NCBI GenBank assembly: GCA_963772065.1
Contig: CAVYVZ010000010.1
Location: forward strand, 1,244,967-1,308,966
DNA: 64,000 bases
From: CAVYVZ01 sp963772065
Lineage (GTDB): Bacteria; Acidobacteriota; Vicinamibacteria; Vicinamibacterales; UBA2999
Reading direction: 5' to 3'
The translations under genes were made by a program, and so were the position numbers. The stretch's first letter is position 1. Each line of letters opens with the position of its first letter. Shown here piece by piece: positions 1 to 8,251 of the stretch. The notes below the pieces were generated by a model. That model worked only from the letters and a program-made list of their open reading frames with translations. It had not been told where the DNA came from and made no database searches.

Positions 1-97
1 CGTCGGCGCACTCCTGTGGTTCAAGATCGACGCCTCGCAAGAGCTGAGCGCCGAGCCGATCATTGCGACTAGTGGCGGAAGTGTCGCCGTCCCGTGA
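1..97 (+). CDS. C-terminal fragment of a probable membrane transporter
   Basis: A reading frame is open from base 2 to a TGA at 95-97, giving about 31 codons, and its start lies outside the window. The hydrophobic end followed by FKIDASQEL resembles the C-termini of MFS or glycoside/cation symporters, but the piece is too short to assign with confidence. It converges on purH and overlaps the purH 3' end by about 29 bases. Confidence 0.35.
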   Translation, partial: VGALLWFKIDASQELSAEPIIATSGGSVAVP

Positions 98-1661
98 AGA
101 CCATCGCGATGCCGTGCTCGTCGGCGGCCGCGATCACCTCCTGATCTCTCACTGAGCCACCGGGTTGCACGATCGCGCTCACGCCCGCGGCGGCGGCCGT
201 GTCGAGGCCGTCGCGGAACGGGAAGAATGCGTCCGACGCCGCAGCGCAGCCCTTGAGCGCGCCGGGGGAGACCGCTTCCCCCTTCATACGAGCGACCCAG
301 ACAGCGTCCACACGCGACATCTGGCCAGCGCCGATCCCGATCGTTCGATCCGCCGTCGTGAAGATCACGGCGTTCGACTTCACGTGGGCGCAGATGCGCC
401 ACGCAAAGCGGAGCGCCTCCCATTCCTCCTTCGTCGGTTGGCGCTTGGTCACGACCTTCGGGAAGTCGGCGTGCGGCCATGGTTCCCGCGCTTCGGTCAC
501 CACGTCCGGCGTCTGCACGAGCACACCGCCGAAGATGGTGCGGATCTCCATCGCGTCGAAGGGATGGCCCACGAGGGGCGGGCCCTCGACCTTCTTCGGA
601 ACGGCGACCCGCATGTTCGCCTTCTTCGCGAGGATCGGCACGGCCGAACCGTCCACGGAGGGCGCGATGACCGCCTCGATGAAGGTCCCGATCAGCGCTT
701 CCGCGGTCTCCACGTCGATCGCCTTGTTGAGACCGACGATGCCTCCGAACGCCGATACCGGGTCGGCTTCTCTGGCACTGAGGTACGCCTCCGGGCTCGA
801 TGCCCCGATGGCCGCCCCGCACGGGCTGGTGTGCTTGATGATCACCGCGGCGGGCTCGGTGAACTCCTGGACGATGCGGTGCGCCGCGTCGAGGTCGAGC
901 AGGTTCGTGTAGGAGAGCTCCTTGCCCTGCAGAACCGTCACAGTGGATTCGTACAACGCCGCCTTCTGGTGCGGGTTCTCGCCGTATCGAAGATCCCGCG
1001 ACTTCACGAGGCTGAAGCTGACTTCTTCCGGCGCGATCTCCGCTGGCGGCGTCCACCGCGTGACCTGTCCACGCGCGTCGACGTCGTACATCACCAGCGT
1101 CTGCGAGATCGCGTGGTCGTACGCGGCGGTATGGCCGAACGCCTTCTGCGCGAGCTCGAAGCGGAACGTCTTCGTGGGACCGTCCGGACGCGACAACTGC
1201 TCGAGCACCCGGCCGTAGTCGGCGGGGTCGATCACCACGAGGACGTCCTCAAAGTTCTTGGCGGCGGCGCGCACGAGGCTCGGCCCGCCGATGTCGATCT
1301 CCTCGACGAGCGCCTCGAACGGCGCGTCGTGCTTGGACGCCGCCTTGACGAACGGGTACAGATTCACGACCACGAGGTCGATGAGCGTGATGCCGTGCTG
1401 CGTGGCGGCGGCGAGGTCGTCGGGCCGCGTGCGGCGCGCGAGGACGCCGCCGTGCACCATCGGATGCAGCGTCTTGACGCGGCCGTCCATCATCTCGGGG
1501 AATCCGGTGACCTCCGCGACGCTGATGACGGAAAGTCCCGCGTTCTGCAGCTCGCCGGCGGTGCCGCCGGTCGACACGAGCTCGAATCCGCGCTTCGTGA
1601 GGCCGCGTGCAAAATCGAGAAGGCCGGTCTTGTCTGAAACGCTGATCAGAGCTCGGGGCAT
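69..1661 (-). CDS. purH: Bifunctional AICAR formyltransferase / IMP cyclohydrolase PurH
   Basis: PurH catalyses the last two steps of de novo purine synthesis: AICAR plus 10-formyl-THF to FAICAR, then ring closure to IMP, in the cytosol. The 530 residues match the usual length. The N-terminal MGS-like cyclohydrolase domain (about 1-195) starts with ALISVSDKTG and carries VSTGGTA and DGRVKTLHPMVHGG. The C-terminal formyltransferase domain carries LRYGENPHQKAALY, SYTNLLDLDAA, IIKHTSPCGAA (the usual catalytic KH plus PCG, with T in place of the common N), DPVSAFGGI and SDAFFPFRDGLD. It starts at the ATG at 1661. It appears monocistronic, divergent from the cold-shock gene and convergent with the fragment at the window edge. 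Confidence 0.97.
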   Translation of the reverse strand: MPRALISVSDKTGLLDFARGLTKRGFELVSTGGTAGELQNAGLSVISVAEVTGFPEMMDGRVKTLHPMVHGGVLARRTRPDDLAAATQHGITLIDLVVVNLYPFVKAASKHDAPFEALVEEIDIGGPSLVRAAAKNFEDVLVVIDPADYGRVLEQLSRPDGPTKTFRFELAQKAFGHTAAYDHAISQTLVMYDVDARGQVTRWTPPAEIAPEEVSFSLVKSRDLRYGENPHQKAALYESTVTVLQGKELSYTNLLDLDAAHRIVQEFTEPAAVIIKHTSPCGAAIGASSPEAYLSAREADPVSAFGGIVGLNKAIDVETAEALIGTFIEAVIAPSVDGSAVPILAKKANMRVAVPKKVEGPPLVGHPFDAMEIRTIFGGVLVQTPDVVTEAREPWPHADFPKVVTKRQPTKEEWEALRFAWRICAHVKSNAVIFTTADRTIGIGAGQMSRVDAVWVARMKGEAVSPGALKGCAAASDAFFPFRDGLDTAAAAGVSAIVQPGGSVRDQEVIAAADEHGIAMVFTGRRHFRH

Positions 1662-1713
1662 GTCGGTGTCTGCGCAAGTTGTGGAAATTCCGGCATTTCT
1701 GGCCGACTGGTCC

Positions 1714-1743
1714 TTGACACTCCTGTTACGCGGCGCTTAGGAT
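1714..1743 (+). promoter_or_regulatory. Sigma-70-type promoter of the cold-shock gene
   Basis: A consensus -35 TTGACA at 1714-1719 is separated by 18 bases from TAGGAT at 1738-1743. Transcription would start near 1750, giving a leader of about 150 bases before the ATG at 1903. Long structured leaders are typical of CspA-family genes. Confidence 0.7.
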
Positions 1744-1782
1744 ATTGACGCGTTGAGGGACGTTCCCCGGCGTAGCAGTCGA

Positions 1783-1811
1783 GGCCGCAGCAGCACTCGC
1801 GGCCTTTTTTT
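1783..1811 (+). terminator. Terminator-like hairpin inside the cspA leader (possible attenuator)
   Basis: GGCCGC at 1783-1788 pairs perfectly with GCGGCC at 1799-1804 across a 10-base loop and is followed directly by seven T residues (1805-1811). This is the classic shape of an intrinsic terminator. It lies downstream of the promoter and about 90 bases upstream of the cold-shock ATG, so it would cut the transcript short unless read through or refolded. Attenuation is inferred from geometry only. Confidence 0.6.
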
Positions 1812-1902
1812 GCGTCCGGAAGCTCATCTTGGCATCCGGCGCAGACGACTGACCGGCGCCTGCTGATTGGCAGCGGGCCCCCAGCAAGTAGGAATAAGAA
1901 CG

Positions 1903-2106
1903 ATGCGCATCACAGGCAAGGTTAAGTGGTTCAATAACGCCAAGGGCTACGGCTTCATTGAGCGCGAGGGTGGCAGCGACGTGTTCGTCCACTACTCGGC
2001 AATCAGTGGAAACGGCTTTCGATCGCTCGAAGAAGGCCAGGCGGTCGAGTTCGAGATCGTAGACGGTCCAAAGGGGCCACAAGCGGGGAACGTCTCGAAG
2101 GCGTAA
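1903..2106 (+). CDS. cspA: CspA-family cold-shock protein
   Basis: This 67-residue single cold-shock domain protein would act as an RNA/DNA chaperone. It contains both nucleic-acid-binding motifs, KWFNNAKGYGFIE (RNP1) and DVFVHYSAI (RNP2), and the family's KGPQAGNV end. The ATG at 1903 is chosen over an upstream in-frame TTG at 1867 because the protein then begins with the canonical MRITGKVKWFN, and AGGA lies about 8 bases upstream. It is transcribed alone from the promoter at 1714-1743, behind a leader with a terminator-like hairpin, and is followed by a perfect hairpin at 2123-2150. Confidence 0.96.
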   Translation: MRITGKVKWFNNAKGYGFIEREGGSDVFVHYSAISGNGFRSLEEGQAVEFEIVDGPKGPQAGNVSKA

Positions 2107-2122
2107 CGGAGCCACCTACACC

Positions 2123-2150
2123 TGCCCGGCGCTCGCAAGGGCGCCGGGCA
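2123..2150 (+). terminator. Perfect 10-bp hairpin downstream of cspA
   Basis: TGCCCGGCGC at 2123-2132 and GCGCCGGGCA at 2141-2150 form a perfect stem with an 8-base loop, 17 bases after the cspA stop codon. No T-run follows on either strand, so it may be a Rho-assisted or mRNA-stabilising 3' end rather than a full intrinsic terminator. Confidence 0.5.
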
Positions 2151-2174
2151 ACCGCATTATCCGCCCTCCGCAAG

Positions 2175-2217
2175 CCCGCCAAACAACAATCAAGGAATCA
2201 CCGAATCACACATCGCC
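2175..2217. repeat. Solo arm of an AATCACCGAATC-type iterated-word repeat
   Basis: This stretch is built from slightly varied copies of AATCACCGAATCAC preceded by CCGCCAAACAACAA. It closely resembles the right arm of the large palindrome at 57904-58067 (CCGCCAACCACCAA followed by AATCGCCGAATCACC). Only one arm is present here, between cspA and the end of the convergent gene. Confidence 0.55.
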
Positions 2218-2220
2218 AAA

Positions 2221-2800
2221 TTATTTCTTACTGCCCTTCGCCGTAAACGCGACCTTCCCATCCTTCAACGCCACTCGGAACGCCACCTCGGCGCTCCCCT
2301 TCTGCTTCAACTGGTTCACCTGCGTTCGTACGAGCTCCGCGAACTTGTGGAAGGGAATCTCCTCCTGGCCCGCTTCACGCCGCGCGTCGACGAGGTGATG
2401 ATACAGGTCGCGCAGCTTGTCGACCTCGCGAACGGGATCGGTCATCGACGTGGAGTACGCCTGGCGCTCGCGCGGCTTCGCGGCGCGCTTCGGCTCCTCC
2501 TCGGCCTTCTTCCCGTAGGCGAACGGCCCCGGCCGTCCCTCCTCCTTGGCGCGGAGCCCGCGGTCCCAGAGCTCGACGAACTTCGTGAACCGTGTCTGGA
2601 GCGTGGAGAACCGGAAGCGAACGCCATAGTTCGCGATGTGCGCGCCGATCGAGGCGCTTCACTAGCGTCTCGACCTGCTTGCGCGTCTCCCACGGCGGCC
2701 GGGGAAGCCGGCCGCCGAAATACATGTTGTATTCGGCTTCGAGCCGCTTCAGCTCCGCCTCGAGCGTCTGCAGCTCGCGATCCACGTCGTCTGCGGCCAT
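2221..2800 (-). CDS. MXAN_5187 C-terminal-type protein (frameshifted)
   Basis: Two overlapping frames together give one protein of about 190 residues. The N-terminal frame, from the ATG at 2800, is a coiled coil ending in the family-typical YNMYFGGRLPRPPWETR. The second frame continues as HIANYGVRFRFSTLQTRF, VELWDRGLRAKEEGRPG and a C-terminal conserved block. One extra base at about 2641-2647 on the plus strand (minus strand GATCGGCGCG) separates them. This arrangement is typical of the uncharacterised myxobacterial/acidobacterial MXAN_5187_C family; its function is unknown. Because the rest is intact, the indel looks like a sequence error. Confidence 0.75.
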
Positions 2801-2946
2801 ACCATTGCCCACCCGCCTTCGCGCAGGTCGGGTCGCTGCGCGACCCGACTAGCCAGCGCTGGCTCGGCGTCCGCCTGCGGCGCACGCCCGTCGGCGCGGC
2901 AAGCTGCGAATTCGCACTGTGCAGAGGTATTCTGACACACACCGGG

Positions 2947-4318
2947 ATGACTGATTTCAGGGTGATTCCGTCCATCGAGCAGCTGCGCCAGCGGCCCGCC
3001 GTCCGCCACCTCGAGTCGAAGTACGGGCGGGAGGCGCTCGGTACGGGCGTTGCGCGAGGCTGCGGCGGCGGTGCGCGACGGATTGGCCCGGGGCGCGAAC
3101 GCCGCCGAGGACGAAGCCAGCGCCGCCGACGCGATCGCCAGCGACGCCGGGATGCGGCTCGCCCGCAGCTTCGAGCCCTCACTCCGTCCGGTGATCAACG
3201 CGACCGGCGTGGTGATTCACACGAACCTGGGGCGCGCGCCGCTGGCGGCGGCGGCAATGACACGCATCGCCGAACTCGGCGCCGGCTACACGAACCTGGA
3301 GTACGACCTGTCGGGAGGCGGGCGCGGCTCGCGGGCGGTGCACGCCGAAGCATTGCTGACGCAGCTCACCGGGGCCGAAGCCGCCGCGGTGGTGAACAAC
3401 AATGCGGCCGCGACGCTGCTGATGCTCGCCGCACTGGCCGCCGGCCGTGAAGTCCTCATCTCGCGCGGCGAGCTCGTGGAGATCGGCGGCGGCTTCCGCG
3501 TGCCCGACGTCATGGCGCAATCGGGCGCGATCCTGCGCGAGGTCGGTACGACCAACCGCACCCGCGCCGCCGACTACTCGGCGGCCGTGAGCGACCGCAC
3601 CGCGCTCATCCTCCGCGTGCACCCGTCGAATTTCCGGATCGCGGGGTTCACGGAACGTCCGTCGCTCGAGGAGCTCGTCGATCTGGGCCGCCGCTTGCGC
3701 GTCCCCGTCGTCGAGGATCTCGGCAGCGGCGCGCTGCTGCCGATCGTGGCGGGCGAGCCGCTTGCGGGGGAGAGCGTGCGCGCCGGCGCCGACGTCGTGT
3801 GCTTCAGCGGGGACAAGCTGCTGGGCGGACCGCAGGCCGGAATCCTGATCGGCCGCCGCGAGCTCATCGACCGAATACGCCGGCACCCGATGATGCGCGC
3901 GCTCCGCGTCGACAAGCTCACGTATGCCGCGTTGGAAGCCACTCTGATCGAGTACCTGTCGGGGCGCGCGCGCGAGACCATCCCGGTCGCGCGCATGCTG
4001 ACCATACCAGTCGTCGAGATCGAAACGCGCGCCCGCGCCCTCGCCGATACGTTGCGCGCGACAGGCTGGCAGGCGGACGTGGTCGATGGCGTTTCGGCGG
4101 TCGGCGGCGGCAGCGCGCCGGGTGTGGAGCTGCCCACAAAGCTCGTGACCCTCTCACGGGACGGCCAGTCCCCCGATGACATCGAGGCCCGGCTGCGCGG
4201 CGCGTCTCCGCCTGTCGTGGGCCGCATCGAAGACGGCCGCGTCGTGCTCGATCTGCGGACGGTTCCGCCGGACCAGGACCGCGTCATCGCGCACGTTGCG
4301 GGGCTGATTTCGGCCTGA
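2947..4318 (+). CDS. selA: L-seryl-tRNA(Sec) selenium transferase SelA (one frameshift)
   Basis: SelA is the PLP-dependent enzyme that converts Ser-tRNA(Sec) to Sec-tRNA(Sec) using selenophosphate. The N-terminal stretch from the ATG at 2947 (MTDFRVIPSIEQLRQRP) is one frame from the rest. An extra G at 3040/3041 in CTCGGTACGGG breaks it; removing it restores EALVRALREAAAA and a protein of about 456 residues, the normal length. Recognisable motifs are SLRPVINATGVVIHTNLGR, the PLP lysine in CFSGDKLLGGPQAG, and HPMMRALRVDKLT. No selB, selC or selD lies in this window. The neighbouring molybdenum enzyme further along (29666-31879) has Cys, not Sec, at the expected site. Confidence 0.9.
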
Positions 4319-4330
4319 GAGGGGAGCATC

Positions 4331-4784
4331 ATGCGATTGCCACGCGCCATTCTCGCCGGCATGGTCGCCGTCGCCGTGCTGGACATCCTCGAGCCGATCA
4401 TCTTCTACGGCTTCCGCGGAGTTGCCCCGATCCGCATCTTCCAGAGCGTCGCGAGCGGACTTCTCGGCCGCGAGGCGTACGCCGGCGGTATCCCGTCGGC
4501 ACTCCTCGGTGCGGGGCTTCACTTCTTCATCGCCTCGGTGGTCGTGATTGTCTACTGGCTGGCTAGCCGCCGGCTGCCGGGTACTGACCGAGCGTCCTCT
4601 GCTCTGCGGCGTCCTCTATGGCCTCGGTGTCTACGCCGTGATGAACTTCGTCGTCATTCCGCTCTCGGCGATCGGCGGAGGACTGCGAGTCCCTCAGCTG
4701 CCTGCCTTGCTGAACGGCATCTTCGCCCATGTGGTGTGCGTCGGACCGCCGAGCGCGTTCGCCGCACGCGCGTCTCGGCCTTAA
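4331..4784 (+). CDS. Small integral membrane protein, DUF1440/YagU-like (frameshifted)
   Basis: This protein has about 150 residues and four predicted transmembrane helices. The first frame (from the ATG at 4331) gives AILAGMVAVAVLDILEPIIF and SALLGAGLHFFIASVVVIVYW. The second frame continues with VLTERPLLCGVLYGLGVYAVMN and a last helix. An extra G in the GGG at 4579-4581 (CCGGGTAC) shifts the frame. The pattern resembles small acidobacterial inner-membrane proteins of the YagU/DUF1440 type; that assignment is tentative and no biochemical role is known. It follows selA by 12 bases and may be cotranscribed. Confidence 0.65.
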
Positions 4785-4801
4785 GCTTTAAGCCCTAAGC
4801 C
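4781..4801. repeat. Short iterated TTAAGC/CTAAGC words between convergent genes
   Basis: TTAAGCTTTAAGCCCTAAGCC spans the stop codons of the membrane-protein gene (4782-4784) and of the convergent cyclase gene (4795-4797). It belongs to the same word style as the repeat at 16864-16923 (GGGCTTA, TGAGCC). Confidence 0.4.
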
Positions 4802-5769
4802 AGGTTCAACGGATTGCAATCGGCGCGACCGTCGAACCCGTGCCGCCCTGGATCTTGAGCGGCTGCAGTCACCAACGCGAACTCGTATGCCTTCGCGGCC
4901 GCGAGCTCACCGAGACGCATGTTCTCGAGCAGATGAATACCGTTCACCACCAGCATGATCTGATGTGTCGGCAGGTTCAGTGCCGGATCCGGATTCGGGC
5001 CTACCTCCACCGACCAGTTGTCGGCTCCGACGAGCATCGGATCCTGCTTGGCCAGCCACTCAGCCGCGGCGACGCCGATTCCCGGGTTCGTCTTCACGTA
5101 GCGCGGGTTGTCCTTCCCCCACAGGCGGCTCCAACCGGTGTGTATGAGCACGGCGTCACCCGGCTGCAGCGTTTGTTTCTGACGCTCCAGCGCCTGCTGA
5201 AGATCCGCGGGCGTAATCGCGTAGGTCTCCGGCAGCATCTCGACGCCCTTCAGGGCGGCGACGTCGATGAGCACGCCGCGTGTCATCAGGGCGCCGACAT
5301 TCTCGACGCCGAGCTTCAAGAAGCCAGACCGTGTCGCATTCTCCTCGAGGGGAAGGCAGTTGTACAAGCTGCTGCCGATCGTCTGGTGCGGAAACGCGTC
5401 GAACTGCGTGCCGACCTGTCCGATCTCGCCGACCACAATCTCTTCGTTGCTGCCGCGGCGGTTCGATCCGGGATTCATGGTCGTGCGCTTCGTGTGCACG
5501 TCGAAGCGCCGGGTGCCGAAGAACGGCATCGACGCCGACAGGACGTGTCCCAGCTCGAACACCTGGCCGGTGCGAATCAGCCGTGCGGCGCGCAGCACCG
5601 TTTCCGGCTTCATGTGGTTGGCAGACCCCCGCTGATCGCCGGGGCCCCACTTCGAAGGGCACCGCTGGCTGTCAGCGGGCGGCTGCCAGGACTGCGCGTA
5701 GACAGAGTTGACTGCGAACAGAAATGACGCGGTGAAAACGGTCAGGACGACGGCGGCGCGAGTGTGCAT
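4795..5769 (-). CDS. Exported cyclase-family (kynurenine-formamidase-like) hydrolase
   Basis: This 324-residue protein begins with a signal peptide (charged MHTR, a hydrophobic core, and a cleavage site near VYAQS), so it should be periplasmic or secreted. The mature part matches the PF04199 cyclase family, which hydrolyses formylkynurenine-type amides. It has GQVGTQFDAFPHQ in place of the canonical HxGTHxDxxxH metal motif, GVLIDVAALKG, and AVLIHTGWSRLW. The ATG at 5769 is chosen because it places the signal peptide at the N-terminus; a longer frame upstream lacks support. The exact substrate cannot be told. It lies 13 bases downstream of the aldolase gene, probably in one operon. Confidence 0.82.
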   Translation of the reverse strand: MHTRAAVVLTVFTASFLFAVNSVYAQSWQPPADSQRCPSKWGPGDQRGSANHMKPETVLRAARLIRTGQVFELGHVLSASMPFFGTRRFDVHTKRTTMNPGSNRRGSNEEIVVGEIGQVGTQFDAFPHQTIGSSLYNCLPLEENATRSGFLKLGVENVGALMTRGVLIDVAALKGVEMLPETYAITPADLQQALERQKQTLQPGDAVLIHTGWSRLWGKDNPRYVKTNPGIGVAAAEWLAKQDPMLVGADNWSVEVGPNPDPALNLPTHQIMLVVNGIHLLENMRLGELAAAKAYEFALVTAAAQDPGRHGFDGRADCNPLNLA

Positions 5770-5782
5770 GCCGCGAAGATTA

Positions 5783-6718
5783 TCACCACGGCATCTGACG
5801 TTTGGTGAACTTCCTGCCCGCTTCGTGACCACCGGTGCAGATCATCACGCCTTCTTTGATCATGTCGACGACGTTGGCGTCGTTGCAGGAGTTCAGGAAG
5901 AAGATCTTCGCGCCTCTCGCCGCCTGGAACACGCGGGCACGCGCCTTGATCATGATCGGCGGAAAGCCTTCGCCGCCTGCGGTCGCCTGCGGCAGGCCCA
6001 CGAGCCAGAATCCCATATCGCCCGGACCCCATTCCGCGAAAGCGACCCCGGGAACCTTCGTCGTCTTCTCCGCGTTCTCCAGCGCGTGGCTGTCCTCGAT
6101 CTTCACGCCGAGGAGGATCTCACCTCCCTTGTTCAGCGGCCACGGGTCTGCCCTTCTCAAGTACTCGTTCGCCGGAACGCCCCAGATCTCGGCGGCGTAG
6201 GATTGGCTGCCGCTGCCGCGAAGGCCCTCGCCAAGACCGGCCGCCTTCTCGGCAAACGGATAGCGCGCGGCTTCGACCATCACGCGCGCCGCTTCCGGCG
6301 AGCGTGCATGGCACAGCAGAATCCCATGGACACCCGCCGCGAGCACCTGCTGCACGACCCACGAGTTCGCGTGCATGCTGGGCTCGTCCAGCCCGAGCAC
6401 GGGCAGTGTCGCGATGACCGCAGGCGTGCGGTGGCCCGACTTCGTTGGCCCGCCGTCGACGAGACCGCGCATGAACTCGCGCAGCGCGGTCATGTCGAAC
6501 GCGCCGTGCTCCATCTCGTAGGTGATGTAGTCGGCGGGCGTCTGGGCCAGCTTTTTTCCCTCGTCATAGCCGCCCCGGCTCGTGACGTAGTAGACGGGTT
6601 GCCCTTGCTCGAGGAGCTCGATGGCTTTGTTGATCCGCTTGGGCGGCGCCGACGTTTGAGCGAAGAGTCCCACGCCGGCCGTGCCCACCAGCAGCATGAG
6701 TAGAAGCGCCTTCTGCAT
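5783..6718 (-). CDS. Exported HpcH/HpaI aldolase-family protein
   Basis: This 311-residue protein belongs to the HpcH/HpaI class II pyruvate aldolase / citrate-lyase-beta superfamily. Metal-binding and active-site features are visible as GVKIEDSHALEN (Glu) and EWGPGDMGFW (Asp). LCHARSPEAARVMVEAARYP matches the family helix after the barrel strand. Unusually it starts with a signal peptide (MQKALLLMLLVGTAGVGLFAQ), implying export, whereas characterised members are cytosolic. The SD sequence GGGGAGG lies 7 bases before the ATG. It is followed by the exported cyclase-family gene, which suggests a joint periplasmic catabolic step; that link is inference. Confidence 0.85.
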   Translation of the reverse strand: MQKALLLMLLVGTAGVGLFAQTSAPPKRINKAIELLEQGQPVYYVTSRGGYDEGKKLAQTPADYITYEMEHGAFDMTALREFMRGLVDGGPTKSGHRTPAVIATLPVLGLDEPSMHANSWVVQQVLAAGVHGILLCHARSPEAARVMVEAARYPFAEKAAGLGEGLRGSGSQSYAAEIWGVPANEYLRRADPWPLNKGGEILLGVKIEDSHALENAEKTTKVPGVAFAEWGPGDMGFWLVGLPQATAGGEGFPPIMIKARARVFQAARGAKIFFLNSCNDANVVDMIKEGVMICTGGHEAGRKFTKRQMPW

Positions 6719-6735
6719 GGACGTGCCTCCCCTCG

Positions 6736-6815
6736 TTAGGGGTCTGGCCCCTATGGTGCCAGGCCTCGGAAAAAAAGTCCGGCGAGGCCTGGCACCATAG
6801 GGGCCAGACCCCTAA
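6736..6815. repeat. Perfect 33-bp inverted repeat (palindromic element, copy 1)
   Basis: The arm at 6736-6768 (TTAGGGGTCTGGCCCC...) is the exact reverse complement of 6783-6815, with a 14-base loop containing seven A residues. Each arm also holds the smaller palindrome AGGGGTCTGGCCCCT. It lies between nuoN and the downstream aldolase gene and supplies the last bases of the nuoN stop region (6812-6814). A second copy lies at 19627-19701. It looks like a REP or MITE-type element and could also act as the 3' end of the nuo operon. Confidence 0.9.
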
Positions 6816-8251
6816 AAGATGGTCGCGATCGACTGCGCCGCGAGGTCGAGCACCTGCGTCGGGAGGATGCCGAGATAGAAAATGACGGCAATCGCGACGA
6901 CCAGGGCGGCGATGCCGGCCTTGGACACCGGGGCCAGCGCGGGGCCGGTGTCGCGGTCGGCCATGTACATCATCACGACGACGCGCAGATAGAAGAAGAC
7001 GGAGACCACGCTGGTCAGCACGCCGATGACCGCCAGGCCGTAATAGCCCGCGCTCACGGCGGCGCTGAAGATATACCACTTGGCGATGAAGCCGGCCGTC
7101 GGGGGCAAGCCGCCGAGCGAGAGCAGCGACACGGTCATCAGCGCCGCCAGTCCCGGCTGCGTGTGCCAGAGCCCCGCATAGTCTCGCAGCTCGTCGTTGT
7201 TCCGATCGCGCGTGCCGAGCAGCGCGATCACGCCGAAGGCGGCGAGATTCGTCACCGCATAGGCAAGCAGATAGAACAGGATTGCGGCCTTCCCCACCTG
7301 ATTGGCCGCGACCAGGCCAACGAGCAGGTAGCCGCCGTGCGCGATGCTGGAGTACGCGAGCATCCGCTTCAAATTCGACTGCGCGACGCCGACGACGGTG
7401 CCGGCGATCATCGTGGCGGCGGCGATCGCCCAGACGAGCGGCGCCCAGTCCGCGCTGAACGGCTCGAACGCCGACAGGAAGACGCGCGCGAATGACGCGA
7501 ATGCCGCCGCTTTCACCGCCGTCGACATGAAGCCGGTGACGACCGCCGGCGCGCCCTCGTATGCGTCGGGCGTCCACATATGGAAGGGCACCGCGGAGAT
7601 CTTGAAGCCAAATCCGACGAGCAGCAGGCCGAGCGCCAGCAGGATCATCGGGCTGTCGCTCATCGAGTTCGCGGCCAGGTATTTGCCGACCAGATCCAGG
7701 CGCGTGCTGCCGGTCATCCCGTAGGTGAACGCCACGCCGTAGAGGAAGAAGGCGCTCGAGAAGCTGCCGAGCAGGAAGTACTTCAACCCACCCTCGACGC
7801 CGGGCAGGCTTTCGCGACGGATGGCGGTGAGCACGTATACCGACAGCGACAGGATTTCGAGGGCGACGAAGATCACGAGCAGGTCGTTGGCCATCGCCAT
7901 CATCATCATGCCGACGATCCCGAACAGCAGGATGGCGTAGTACTCGCCGGGCGGGATGCCGTCGCGCTCGATCACCTGCGACGAGAACAGAATCGTCAGG
8001 ATCCCGACGATCGCGAGGATCAGCGACACGAAGATGCCGAAGTTGTCGGCGACGATCACGTTGAAGCTGGTGGCGTTGCGGTCCCACAGGAACATCAGGC
8101 CGATGGCGGCGCCGCCGAGCGCGATGATCCCCCAGATGCCGAGCGGCATCCGCTCGTCGGGCTCGCGCCACGCCTCGGCCAGCATCACCACCAGCGCGCC
8201 GGCGGTGACGCACAGCATCGGCACGATCGCGTCAAAACTCGAATTCAACAC
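6812..8251 (-). CDS. nuoN: NADH-quinone oxidoreductase subunit N
   Basis: NuoN is one of the three antiporter-like, proton-pumping membrane subunits of complex I. The 479-residue protein is almost wholly hydrophobic, with about 14 transmembrane helices and the Proton_antipo_M core (MMMAMANDLLVIFVALEILS, MLAYSSIAHGGYLLVG, GGLPPTAGFIAKWYIF). It starts at a GTG (8251) with AGGTGA upstream and overlaps nuoM by 20 bases, indicating translational coupling. It is the last gene of the operon, and its stop codon lies within the right arm of the 33-bp palindrome. Confidence 0.97.
   Translation of the reverse strand: MLNSSFDAIVPMLCVTAGALVVMLAEAWREPDERMPLGIWGIIALGGAAIGLMFLWDRNATSFNVIVADNFGIFVSLILAIVGILTILFSSQVIERDGIPPGEYYAILLFGIVGMMMMAMANDLLVIFVALEILSLSVYVLTAIRRESLPGVEGGLKYFLLGSFSSAFFLYGVAFTYGMTGSTRLDLVGKYLAANSMSDSPMILLALGLLLVGFGFKISAVPFHMWTPDAYEGAPAVVTGFMSTAVKAAAFASFARVFLSAFEPFSADWAPLVWAIAAATMIAGTVVGVAQSNLKRMLAYSSIAHGGYLLVGLVAANQVGKAAILFYLLAYAVTNLAAFGVIALLGTRDRNNDELRDYAGLWHTQPGLAALMTVSLLSLGGLPPTAGFIAKWYIFSAAVSAGYYGLAVIGVLTSVVSVFFYLRVVVMMYMADRDTGPALAPVSKAGIAALVVAIAVIFYLGILPTQVLDLAAQSIATIF

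Noticed and set aside
165..1637. 490-codon plus-strand open frame opposite purH
   Set aside because: Arg/Asp/His-rich shadow of a strongly conserved gene in high-GC sequence, without any recognisable motif.
1726..2115. 129-codon minus-strand frame over cspA
   Set aside because: Covers the cold-shock promoter, leader and gene on the other strand; no motif or ribosome site.
2800..2947. tRNA-Sec gene near selA
   Set aside because: No cloverleaf-like arms or CCA-type end could be seen in the gap upstream of selA.
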